DNA of 64,000 nucleotides from Pogona vitticeps (lineage: Eukaryota > Chordata > Lepidosauria > Squamata > Agamidae). The translations under genes and the position numbers were made by a program. Below the pieces are notes generated by a model. It was not told where the DNA came from. It worked only from the letters and a program-made list of their open reading frames with translations, and searched no databases. The stretch lies in contig NC_135793.1 of the NCBI RefSeq assembly GCF_051106095.1, positions 8,237,001 through 8,301,000 on the forward strand. Reading direction: 5' to 3'. This document shows positions 43,409-59,117 of the stretch, piece by piece (within the stretch, counting starts at the first letter, position 1; the number at the start of each line of letters is the position of its first letter).

Positions 43409-43546
43409 AGGTGGGCAAAAATGTTCTGTTCAATCCAGATGGAGTTGGATTACAACTCCCAGCATTCTTTACCACCGGCCGTGCTGCTGAAGGCTGATGG
43501 GAACTGTAGTCCAATACGATTTGGAGGGCCACCTTTTGCCACCTTG
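43409..43546. mobile_element. Fold-back hAT-type MITE, second family
   Basis: Ends caggtgggcaaaaatg and ggccaccttttgccacctt are imperfect inverted repeats around a core attacaactcccagcat...tgatgggaactgtagtcc. It is similar in design to, but distinct from, the 'cagtggtccccaacc' family. Confidence 0.55.
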
Positions 43547-45756
43547 CCTTATGACGATGATGGGCACTCCAACTCTGACACCTTCATTCTCTTGATTTTC
43601 AACATTCAGAGTCCCGGTGCGTATGGGGCCAAAAAGGCATCCTGGTGCAGGAGGGGAGATATTGGGAGGATCCGCAAGGTCGACTCAGTGGCCATGGAAA
43701 GCCATCTGGGAAAACTGAATTGACAGAGAAGGCCCTGCCCTGCCTGGAGCATCACGCTGCAACATTTTGTCGGTGTGCTTACTTGGGTCACTTTCAGTCT
43801 GGCCTCTGTGCCCAAAATAGAGGATATTTCTCAAATAAACATCCAGAATTAGGTACCAGCAGCCACCGCAAGCTGCAGGCGTCTGGGTCCGAAGGCCACA
43901 TGCCTGAAAACGCTGCAGTGCTCCGAAACATGCCTTATTTTTTTTTTACCACAAATCCCAGAATCCCCCAGTTACCTTGTCTTTAAAGTAACATTTCCAA
44001 ATGCTGGGACCAGCAGAGAAATGATCTGTTCGGTCTAAAAAAGGCACAGCACAACGCTAAGCTAGGATGATACTGATATAACTGGGAGGAAAGTGGTTCT
44101 GCAGAGAGGGGTTGCTCCATTCCCGAAGGGGACCTCGGGCAGTTTTGGCTTGCACTGCTCCCCCCCACCCACACACACACCCCAAAATACTTGCTTTTCC
44201 CTCCTCCTCCATCTGTAAAACCGTCTTGTTTATTTCTGGGCTAGCCACCCAAAGCCGAAAGGAAAGCAAGACTCACAGGTTCTCTCTCCTTCCTCTTTTC
44301 CCACGCACGGCCGGCCACTCCAGTTGGCTTCTGGTCCCCGAGGGTCTTGGGAGGCTCGACCCAGGCTGGAATCACGGGCGCATCCGCGGATGGGTGAGTG
44401 GGCGATAAAGGAATGGCTCGTGATCGGAAAAGTGGCCACGGCAGCTGCCTTGCAGGGCAGGCAGAGTGAACTGCACGGCAGGTTGTCAACCGGAGCTTAA
44501 CCCCACCCTTTCAGTTCCCCTTTTCGTAGTTTCTGACCAAACTGTCTTTAGTTTCCTTTCAGCTGTGATGCCACCTTTCTGGCTGCGGGGAGGGGGGCAC
44601 AGGGCATTGCCTGGTGAAAGCCAGGAGAACAGGGCAGGGAAGCAGCAGAATTGGGGTGCACAGGTCATTGCGGGGAGGGGTGTGTGTGTGTGGATCAGAG
44701 CAACCAAAGAGTAGACCAGTGGAAGGAAATGCAAGCTTGAAGCCAGCGTTGCCGGCTTCTTGAGACCCTTTTTGGCTGACGTGTGAGAGTTTCACAGAAT
44801 TCATCCTCCAGACAGGTCAGCCAGCTGAAGCATCCAGTGAAGCTGAAAAGCACATTACAGAAAAGGACACTGACAGCACAGAAAGGGGCTAAGGAAACAG
44901 GGACAGCAGCTGCTAGGAGAAGTCAGAAGAAGCTGGAGAAGGAGGAGGCCCAGGACAGACCTCCCCATGAGGAAGGAACCAGGCTTGGGAGGGGCACCCT
45001 TGGAAACGGGGCTTAGCCCCCGTTTTGCTTTTGGACACTGTTTAGAGTGCGCTGTGAATCAGTGCATAGACAGATTGCATGTCCTTCCCCGTGTCTTGGC
45101 TTTTAAGGACAACCGATCTCCAGACCGCTGAGGTGATCTGCCTGTTTGAAAGCAGGGTCGTTCCATGAATTATTCTTGAGAAAAACACACGCTTGGATTG
45201 AGGCAAATAGAACCAAAATGAGGAGGGTTGAGGAGAAACGGCAGGTTTGGGAAAGTTATTGTTTGGGGCCACAGTTTCCAGAATATCCTGACCCGGGTGG
45301 CCAGCGGCCACAGTGGCTGCAGCCGGCTGAGAAGAGTCGTCCAAAGGGGAACTCATCCGTGCTCAGGGTCCAAGGCAGGCCTTCCCAGTGCGAGCCTCAA
45401 ATTCTTCGGTAATCTGCAAAATAAAAGTTCCAAGAATTGCACTCAAAGGCTTCCCCTTTCTGAGCGACATGCTGTGTGAAAGGTGATGATACCGCAACAT
45501 GTGTTTTGTTTGAGAAAAACAGAAAGATGGGATGGAGAGAGAAAAAAATGTTGGGCTTTTTTTATATATTTGAAGGGGGTTTTGCTTTTTGTCTTGGTCT
45601 GCTTGGTTCTTCCCTTTCTCTTCCTTCAAATTACATTTATTTGAACACACAGCCTTAAAGCCATAGGAAGCAACATGTACACTGATGTTTGCTTTGACAA
45701 AAGCCAGCCAGCAAACTATATAATGGTTGGTAAACAAACAGCTTGATTCAGAAGAT

Positions 45757-46750
45757 ATTTATATAATTGGCAATCTGTACTGGTAATAAACAAAGGGAGT
45801 CAAATGTGAGACAGTAAAAGACATAAATATACAAAGAGAGGTAAAACAAGGATGTATACTCTTGCCACTGCCCTTCAGTTTGCACTCTGAGAACATATTT
45901 AGAAAGGCACTTGCTGACCGGAATGATGCCATCATTGTCAATGGAAATGTTATCAAGACCATCTGATATGTAGATTACACAGTAGTACTACCTGACAGAG
46001 ATGGCCTGCAAGGTTACTCAGTAAAGTAATGAAGTGGGCCAGTGGTCCCCAACCTTGAGCCTCCAGATGTTCTTGGACTACAACTCCCAGAAGCCTTCAC
46101 CACCTCTGCTGGCCAGGATTTCTGGGAGTTGAAGTCCAAGAACATCTGGAGGTCCAAGGTTGGGGACCACTGAAGTAGGCAATGAACGTAGACTAAAAAT
46201 GAGTGTTAAAGAAAAATTCATACTGTAGTAATTACTGAAAAGGAAGCAACCCAGAAAAATAGTTAAAGATCCAAAAGCAAAGTGTGGGGTGTATGCTGAC
46301 AAATTTAAGTATCTTAAAATTTGGTGGAAAGCACAATGAGACCATAGCCAGGCAATGGAAATCTAAATAGAGATGATCTGGAGCAGCTTCCTTAAGAAGA
46401 ATATGCAACAACAACTTAAAATTGTCTTTGCAAAAATGCATGCACAATGCCGTGTGTCCTCGGTTCTGCTAAACATAGAATTTAACACGATTGATTACTG
46501 TATATAAAAAAGATTTGAAATGTAGATTTTTTTTATGTTGGATACTAAGCATTTTTTTGGACTGAGAATGTGACCATACGGAGACAAATGAATAAAGATC
46601 AAGAAACGATGACATGCAGTAAGGTAAAATTAAGAAAAGTATATATGGTTACAGCTGATCTTTCACGGCAAAGTAAAAGGGGAGAAAAAATGAAGGAAGC
46701 AGAAGGATGTATTAAACTAAGATGCTGGATTGGTTTGAGTAGGACTTATA
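45757..46750 (+). mobile_element. Degenerate LINE reverse-transcriptase fragment with nested hAT MITE
   Basis: The plus strand keeps recognisable reverse-transcriptase pieces: a QGC-type start of the palm region, ADRNDAIIVNGNVIKTI, and a decayed Y(A/V)D(D/Y)T box at about 45970, then RRQMNKDQETMT in the C-terminal part. It fits RTE/BovB-like or similar LINEs. Several stops and frame changes show it is dead. A hAT MITE (46040-46172) was inserted into it later. Confidence 0.55.
46040..46172. mobile_element. hAT MITE nested in the LINE fragment
   Basis: Termini cagtggtccccaaccttgag and ccaaggttggggaccactg. Flanking 8-mers aagtgggc and aagtaggc match at seven of eight bases. It is younger than the surrounding LINE. 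Confidence 0.85.
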
Positions 46751-47440
46751 CAACATGGTACAAAATCATTTTTAAAGGTGCTGTATCCAAAGTTAATACT
46801 GTATATAACCATGATGATGCTCAACCTCAGATAAAGAGGAAAAAAGAATAAATGAAGTCTTGCTCCAGCTACTATTAATGGTGCAGTGGATTCATGACTT
46901 GCAGAGTCAAACACCTGGCTAGCAGGAACAATAGGATCCAACCACCCCCTCTCCCTGTTTCTTTTAAGCTTAAGTGCAATCCTCTCCCCTACCTGAGAGA
47001 GAAATGGATTTTCACAAGAACTATTGTTGCAAGCTACTATCCATGCTGTAAAGCAAGATATTTGGGTGCAATTTGCTCTTGGGTGGCAGTTAAGAGCCAT
47101 TACTTTTACAAAAGACCCGCTCTTCCTTGGTTGAGCTGGACTGATCCAGCTGTCCGCATTTTTAACGTTGGCTAAGGGGGACTGTGATGCCCGGCAGGCG
47201 CATTTCCAAATATTCCGCTATCCCATGGGTTGCCAATCTTAAGAATAATGTGAAAGGGGTCTATTGGGAGATGAGGACTGTTGCATTCGGAAAACCATCC
47301 TCATTTAACTCGAGCAACAATACATTGCTCTGTCCAAACAGAAATGAAGTCACCCGACGTTTTCTCCCTCATTCCGGTATTTAAAAAATAAAGCATCTGA
47401 CGCCTTCAGCGCCTACAATTCCGCCCGCTTCCTCGCCTTT

Positions 47441-47454
47441 CCAGCAGGGGGCAG
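47441..47454 (+). promoter_or_regulatory. CTCF-like site upstream of RPL36A
   Basis: The sequence ccagcagggggcag matches the core CTCF motif very closely. It lies about 130 bases upstream of the predicted RPL36A start site, between the divergent BTK and RPL36A genes. The match is seen in the sequence; occupancy is inferred. Confidence 0.6.
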
Positions 47455-47546
47455 ACACGAACCACATCCACGGAACGGGACGGCGACCACGAATTCGACC
47501 TTCTAGGCGGCCACCTTCCCTTTCTCTTCTGCTCTTTGATTATTCA

Positions 47547-47575
47547 ACTTCCGTTTTCCGGGAAAAGGTCTTTTT
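47547..47575 (+). promoter_or_regulatory. RPL36A: RPL36A core promoter: ETS site and 5' TOP start
   Basis: The bases acttccg near 47547 contain an ETS/GABP core, common in ribosomal-protein promoters. They are followed by a C and five T at 47570-47575, which fits a 5' terminal oligopyrimidine start about 26 bases before the ATG at 47596. TOP starts make ribosomal-protein mRNAs respond to mTOR. The start is predicted from pattern, not measured. Confidence 0.55.
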
Positions 47576-47595
47576 GGCGTCGCCGAAGCGGCAAG

Positions 47596-51630
<4,035 letters not shown>

Positions 51631-51662
51631 ATATTCATCTTTGTTCTTTGCTATGCAAATGC

Positions 51663-51668
51663 ATTAAA
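51663..51668 (+). terminator. RPL36A: RPL36A poly(A) signal ATTAAA
   Basis: An ATTAAA hexamer lies 33 bases after the RPL36A stop codon and is followed by a GT-rich stretch (gtcgtgtttgtg near 51698). This predicts a very short 3' untranslated region, as usual for ribosomal-protein genes. Confidence 0.6.
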
Positions 51669-51689
51669 ATACTATCGGAACACCCACTT

Positions 51690-53953
51690 ATTGGAGAGTC
51701 GTGTTTGTGATTGCCGTTGGGCTCATCTGACATGGGTAAAAGATTGCCCTACAAACGTGTCTTGGTCTCCAAAGCAAACAATCACCCCGTTGACAAACAG
51801 CTCCAGATGAACGCTTGAGTGTGGTATGGACGTCCTGCTAAAAGGAGGTCAGACAGTAGCTTCTTCTTTTATTTACACGCATGTTCATTAACTGCAAGGA
51901 ATGAATGAATCTCAGTTGAAGTGAATAGTGTCAAGAAATGCTACTTAATATTTGGTATCCTGTTTTCTGGTAGTGCCTCAAAACAAGTGACTTGTTTCAT
52001 CTCAGTTTATTTTCATCTAATCAACAGGAACCACTGGCTTACCCCAACTTGCGAACTCTGCTGAGTTGGTCATGTGAACATTTTTGCTCCTTTAGACCCG
52101 TATTCTGTTCGGTATTTACATGTGCAGAACTCCGGCTCAAGCTGTGGTGGTGATTTGACCGGATACACACAATCAGCACTTTAAAGACTGCTCCAACAGC
52201 TTTCATAGTTGGGAGTTCCTTCCACACGTAAATACTTAACAAAGTCCTGGTCTTGGTGTTCTTTGCCAGAAATGTACATAGTTGGATAATGTTATGGAGG
52301 AAATGCAACAACTTGAGACATTTAGGGGGCATTTATCCTTTTGGTAGTGAGTGTGTACAAAAATCAGGCGTGCCTTTCAAGAAATAGCCTTTTATACAAT
52401 AGTGTTTAAAACTATCGACAATGGTCCAGTCTGGATGGACTCTAAACTCAGAGCCTCATAATTGTCACATACACTCGGTGTGAGAATTTCCCCCTCTGTG
52501 GCAGATAGGTTTGGGGGATTAAACCCCTTCCAAGTCCTGCACAAGAAGGGCATCTGTCTACGTGCTATTTTATTTTAAACAGTTGTCCATCAAACCACTT
52601 GTTTTAGCCTTTAAGCTGTCAGACATAAGAGACTGACAGGTATACTTAATCCTGTTTCAGGTGTGCGGAAAGTTTATGGTAACTGTCCAGCCCAAACATT
52701 AATTAGATGATAATCCAGTTTGAAATAATCCAATATGTTTTTTCCTTCAGACTGGTGGGAGGAACCAACCCTACAAAATCCTTCATCAGGATTATGGTTG
52801 GTCTTGTTTTGAGATTTCCCTGGGCTTTGCTTCAACTGAAGGGTGTCTTTTTTTTAACAAGATGGTTTACAGAATAGTTGCATCCTGTAGTTCAATAAAA
52901 TACAGTGGTGCCTCGCACAACGAGTGCCTCACACAACAATGAATTCACACAACGATGCCTTTTTCTGTTAAATTTGCTGCCTCACACAGCGATGTTTCCT
53001 ATGGGGGATTTTCACACAATGATCTCCCTTTTCGCTCCTGTAAAAGTGTCTTACAATGTTTGGACGCTGTTTTAAATGATTGCAATGGTTAGTCCACCTC
53101 CTGAAACCTATGCAAACTGATTTTGGTGTTGTTCTGACACTTCGTTGATTTATGATGATTTTTTGTTTTTTCCATTGGAAACCATTAGACAGACCATCCA
53201 ATGGTTTCCAATGGAGAAAATTCAAAAAATCATCATAAATCAACGAAGTGTCAGAACAACACCAAAATCAGTTTGCATAGGTTTCAGGAGGTGGACTAAC
53301 CATTGCAATAATTTAAAACAGCTTCCAAACATTGTAAGACACTTTTACAGGAGCGAAAAAGGACTTCGCAAAGGCATTGAAATGTATTGAGTCGGCTTCA
53401 ATACATTCCAATATAGGAAACATTGTTTCACTCAACGATGTTTCCTATGGGGATTTTCACTGAACGATGGCAATCCGTTCCAACTGGAACGGATTAACCA
53501 GTTTTCAATGCATTCCTATGAGAAATGGTGTTTCACAGAACGATGTTTCACACAACGTTGATTTTTTTGGAACCAATTAACATCGTTGTGTGAGGCACCA
53601 CTGTACATGGATCTAATTTGTATCTGGCTCTGGTATCTCAAGCCAGAAGCCGAAGAGATGGGTCTCCAGAGGAGGTTTTGAGGGGTACCTCTGTCTGTTT
53701 CTCAAACAGAGCTACAGTCCCGTTGTACTCTTCCCCCAAGGAGGTAGCAGCAGAAGGCAAAAGGTTTGGCAAGACTGATTGCATCACAGTTGATTATCTC
53801 CGGCTTCTCCTCCAGAAAGGCAGGGGATGACTTTTGTGATCAGGCCATCCTTCAATAACTGGTCCTGATGATCACTGTTACACGAAGGCAAGGAGCTCCT
53901 TCCAGTAACGCTTCTCAATATTTAGGAAGGCCACGGGAAAAGAGTCTCCTCTG
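51690..53953. other. Interval between convergent RPL36A and GLA
   Basis: This should hold the GLA 3' untranslated region. A minus-strand AATAAA at about 52566 is a candidate GLA poly(A) signal. If used, the large fold-back element at 52903-53603 would lie inside the GLA 3' untranslated region. Confidence 0.45.
52903..53603. mobile_element. Tigger-like element with internal fold-back, TA-flanked
   Basis: Termini cagtggtgcctcgcacaacg and gtgtgaggcaccactg are inverted repeats flanked by TA. The interior folds: about 150 bases at 53034-53180 reappear in reverse complement at 53200-53365, so almost the same peptide (RSVRTTPKSVCIGFRRWTNH) is readable on both strands. That peptide is a by-product of the palindrome, not a gene. 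Confidence 0.85.
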
Positions 53954-56900
53954 TTACAAAACATCCAGGGAGTGGCCATTGCTGTGGTCTGTCAGTAGTC
54001 TCTCCTTAATCACCACCGTCTTCAGCAGCACAGTGCCTGTGGGATTCACTACCACCTTCAAGAATGAAACCCAGTTGTGTAACCCCAAATCCTTGCTGGC
54101 AGGAAGGATCCGGTGGATGGAACACATGGGGTTGCAAGCCAACCCGTTACCAAGGATGGCAGTAGAAAAGGCAAACGCCTGGGGCCCACCCATCTCCTGC
54201 CGATTTATCACAGCAATGGCAAAGGCTCCGTCGGAGAGAGGCCGCTCCCACAGTTCAAAGTTGCTGTCCTGGGGAAATCGCATGGCACATGAATTAGAGC
54301 AATAGATATTTCAGACTTTTTCTAACCTGTTTTCCCACTAACATACAAATCTGCTTACAACCTAAGAACGAATGGCCATCAGAACAATCAATAACGAACA
54401 TCCTATTAAACTTTTATCGAGATGGTGAAAGCCATAAAAACCTCAGTTGAAACAACAAAAAGCCTCTGTCAGTAATCTGTGTTATAAAATATTAAAATGA
54501 GCAGTGACTTCCACCTGCTGGAGAAATATGTACTGTACCACAAATAGCCTTTTCTTCATTCATTATCCATTTAACTTCAACTGTCAGACAGGGGTCTGTG
54601 GAAGTGATTTAGTTTTCAGCAGGATCATATAGGTAAGCAATCCTTTAAAGCTGTAAATGGCTTAAAATCTGTTTATGTAAAGGTTCAGACTGTCACTTTG
54701 AATAGAATCTGAAAATGGACTGGAAATTCAATGCCCCTCTTAAACAGATGTTTCACAATGAAGCCTCGAGTCCAAACTCGTGATTTTTTTGTACCCATTG
54801 AACTTGCTCTACCAGCATAATACAGTACCTCCCTCCACCAGTATGGATGCTTTCCTTTACATCTCTGGATCACCCTCAATATTCCAAGAATGTACTGTAA
54901 ATGTACCAGCTTACTCAGGGCATAGTTCAAAAGCTGCTGTTCTAATTCTTAAAACTGTTCTAGCTCCCACGTTGCTTTATACCTTACTGCAAATTGCAGG
55001 GCAAAATAATTAGAGTCAAAGGGTAAAATCCTCTTGTGCATCCATGCAAAAGACAAACCTTGGAGAGGCAAACAGTCTCCAATTAAGAAATTATCACCGC
55101 CATTTATCAGTTGTGCGCTGAGCTACAGAACGTGGTGTGCAACTGATACTACCTGAAGGCAAACCGTCTCCAAAAGTTACACTGTTCATGTTAACTCCAG
55201 TTTAACAACACAAGAGGATTTAGGCCAAACTGTTTTAGGTACATTACAAGTAACTTAAAACACAGAATTCTAGCTCCCGTCTTCTGAAGATGCCGGCCAG
55301 AGAGACTGGCAAAATGTTAGGAAGAAAAAACTCCGAACAGCCCAAAAAACCTACAACCACCATCGGATCCTGGCTGTGAAAGCCTTCGAGAATACATTTA
55401 CAGTAACTTAAAACCACCCCTGAGCTGGCCAGTATTATCCTCATTGCTGACTGGGAAATGGAAGCGCAGTGGATACAAACAGGTGACGACAAAGTGAAAA
55501 TTCTGTGATGCTTTTTTTTAAAAAAGTTCTGGGATCAGCAGCAGCTTTAAAGGGAAGCCTCTTTTGTAGGGTTGCACTGGACACTTTCTCTTTTGCACGC
55601 CATCATTCAGATGTAGAGGTAGAAGCCGTTTTTGTCCTTGGCTTTGTTTAATGGAAATTCCTTCCTTAGAAGAGCACAAAGGACTGCAGCTCCACCTTCA
55701 AGTTGGGATCTTAATCTATGCATGCAGGGAAAGGAAGCTAAATCTTTCCAAATGTGTCTCGTTGTGTAGTAAAGGCGGCATGCAGGCTGCACAGCCAAAA
55801 GTTTCAGTTTATATGCCAATAGGTTACATAAAATCTGTACACTTAATTGTAGCCCAGTGTATTTTTAAGTGTTACCATCATGTAGTCAAAGCAGGAAAGC
55901 TTGCTCTGGAGCTGCATGTACAATAGGACCACCATATCCTCAAGAAATAGGTCCCAAGCCCCCTTCCCATAGATACATATTTCTGGGGGAGGTTCATATT
56001 TTCAGGCAGCAAATAAATGAATCAGCAGATACTGATCCTACAGATAAGGGAATCCTACTGTATTTCAAAAAGATGGCCAGAATCCTGTTTCCAGTTTCCA
56101 CTTCCATAAAGGGAAATCATATTGGTGTTGGTGGTTGGATACCCAGAAACCCATCCAACACACTGACCAGCTGCAGTTGCCCTTATACAAGCATCCACTG
56201 GCAATAGTATTCTGGCCAAGGAATCGAATTTAAAACCACTCCACATCTAAAAGTATATAAAAAAAATATGACTTGCTTAAAACAGCCATCCAGTAAGTTC
56301 ATTTCTGAGATAGTGCTGACAGGAAGTCTCCCTGTAAGGAGCAATTCTGACTTACTAAGATGTTTCAGCTGAGAAACTGATCGGAATGACTCTTTTAACT
56401 AGGAGCTAGCTTCATTCTGATGTATTGTTTGAAACAGGTTATTGGTCCACATCCCAAAAAAACAGTTTTACCTTCGTAATTCGATACCCTTGCTTGCCCA
56501 GTGGATCCTGGTTGATGGCGATCACGTCTTTGTTCTGGAGCAGAGCCTTGGACTGTGGGCTGATCCGGCGCAGGTCGTTGGACATGAGGAGCGGAGATGC
56601 CATGATGGCCCAGAGTGCCATCTGAGTTACCTGCTGATCCCAGCTCAGCCCAAAGTCTCCAATCACCAGCTGTGAGGAGGAGGAGAAAATCACAGGGGGG
56701 AAGGGTTAACTGGTCATACATACTCGGGTGCTCATGAAATGGAAGTATGCCAGGAGTTCACCCACTACAACCTTCATACCTATTTTAGTCATTCATTCAT
56801 TCATTCATTAAATTTATATCCCACCCATTTAGACCACGTCTACTCTGGGTGGCTTACAATAGAAACAACAGAAAAAGCAATTAAAAGCTGCAATTTAAAA

Positions 56901-59036
56901 CAACAATATCATTCAAGATGGAAAAGTAAAGATCAAAATGGAAAAGTAAAGACGGAAGAGTAAAAATAGAAAAGTAAAGATCAAGTAGTGACAGGAGGGA
57001 AGGCCTGCCTAAAGAGCCAAGTCTAAAGTTGGCTCTTAAAGCTGTGGAGAGCATCAGCTTAGCTTAGAAAAGGTCTCGGATTCAATTCCTGGCATTTCTA
57101 GTTAAAAAGGACGGAAGTGGATGATGGGAAGATCTTACTCTTTTGAGATGCTATCATCCGTAACAGATAATGCATGGAAAAGTCTGAGCTGCTATGAAGC
57201 TGTATCCTGTATCTGTCCTCTACACTCTTGTCAAGTGAGAGACAGAAAGGAGGCATAGAACGGCAAATGGCCTCACTAGCTATTTTAAAGCAGGCTTGCC
57301 CTCCCTCTTTTCCTTAAAAGCAGTAATCTTTAAAAAATGAATTGCCCTGGAATGAGGCACTCAGCCTGGCCCCTTTCTAATTTCGTTGTATGGTATACTG
57401 TGTATATACTTACAATGACAATAAATTATATTATTATTATTATTAAAAAGCTTTACTTTTCAAATCAACTAGTCAGAAACACACCAGTATGATTTCCTTG
57501 CACTTAATCATGTGTTCCAACCAGTCTCATTTTTTTGTGTCTTTGAGGGTTGTCTCCTCTGCTTATGATGATGGTAAACCTGTTTCTCAGTGTGCAAGGT
57601 CTTAAAGGCAAGGCTAATGCTTATAAATGTGCAGAATGCAAACTCAGTGTATTCCTCTAGAAACATCATCATTAGTCATTTTCCCACCAGTGAGGGTCAA
57701 TGGCTCCCCCTTCCAACAACCCCCCCCCCGAAACTGGCCAAGGTAAGAGTGACTGCCCTCGTCACCCACCAAGGATCACTGCAGAGTGCAGACTATAACA
57801 CTGCCTGAGTGTGATTCCAGCGCTAACCACTACACGACACTCTTATTGCCAAAAAGGGAACCATTGAAAACAGGTATTGGAGCTTGTAGAAAAGGCAGGG
57901 GAACATTTAGAAAGCACACAATGTTCTCAGGGACAAGGTATACTGGGGGGGGGGGCAGTTATCAGTGAGTGTGAACAGTTGTGACAGATCGGAGATGGAG
58001 TTCTTGTTAGCATCTGCTTCATGAAGGCCATATCTTTTTGGCAACTTTGCAAGCTGAGAAAGGAGCGGATGCAGAAGGTTCTCTCACCATGTCTGGGTCG
58101 TTCCAGCCTCCTGGCCCGGCGACGTCCACAATACTATCCTGGTTATAAGCAGTCCAGTCCAAGACATTTTTGATGCTGTTCCAAGCATCGTAGATGTCAG
58201 CATAATTCCTCCAGTAATTACAGTATTGTTTGATTTCTGTGTAGTTAGGCTTCCAAGGGAACAGTGGGAGATAAAAACCACAAGGATTTCCTTATTTTTG
58301 TTATTTTGTTTAAGGTATCTATTCCTTCTTCATTTCCTCAAAAAGAGGAGGGCCAAAGGGCCATGCCTCCTTCCTCATAACACTTTGGTTTGGTCATTTC
58401 CCAGCTCCTGTAGAGTTTTCCCTCAGTTTTAAAATGTTGAAATTCCTTTCCTAAGAAAGCTAGCCGGGTGGAGTGCCTGGCCAGGCAGCCGGGGTCACAC
58501 ATTCCCTGCCCGGCCGCCCCAGTGCCTTGTAGAAGAGCAGCCACCCTGTATAGTCTCGGGTAACCTACACAACCCCAGAAGGAAAGGATAAACCTTTTCT
58601 GAGTACTGGAAATCGTTTCCATGAATTGCAACCAAGAGCACATAATTTTTTTTCCAATACTTTTGTAAGACCCATCCACATGTTGGGTACCCGGCTGCAG
58701 AATCAGAGGTTGGGTATTCGATTCCCCGCTCGGTGCCTCCTGGGTGAAGAGCCAGCCTGGGTGGCCTTGGGCCAGCTGCACAGTCCCCAGGATGCCTCCA
58801 GAAGGAGGGAATGGGAAACCACTTCCTAATACTCTGTTTCTAGACCTAGTCTGAAGAAAATGAACTGGTTTGATTTCATGGGATGAAAGTGAAAAACCTC
58901 CACAAATAGCTGCTACTTTTGCCTGTTCAAAACACTCCAGAAATTCAGAGGCTTACAATTTCAATTATGCAGGCTACACACTGCCCCCCTATCCCCCAGC
59001 AAAATAATAATAATAATAATAACAACAACAACAACA

Positions 59037-59076
<40 letters not shown>

Positions 59077-59077
59077 A

Positions 59078-59117
<40 letters not shown>

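Noticed and set aside
44780-45060. Purine-rich open stretch upstream of BTK, considered as BTK exon 1 or a mobile-element end
   Set aside because: No clear splice donor, promoter motif or family similarity could be shown.
52968-53390. Nearly the same peptide encoded on both strands, which looked like a conserved gene pair
   Set aside because: It is the product of the internal inverted repeat of a Tigger-like element.
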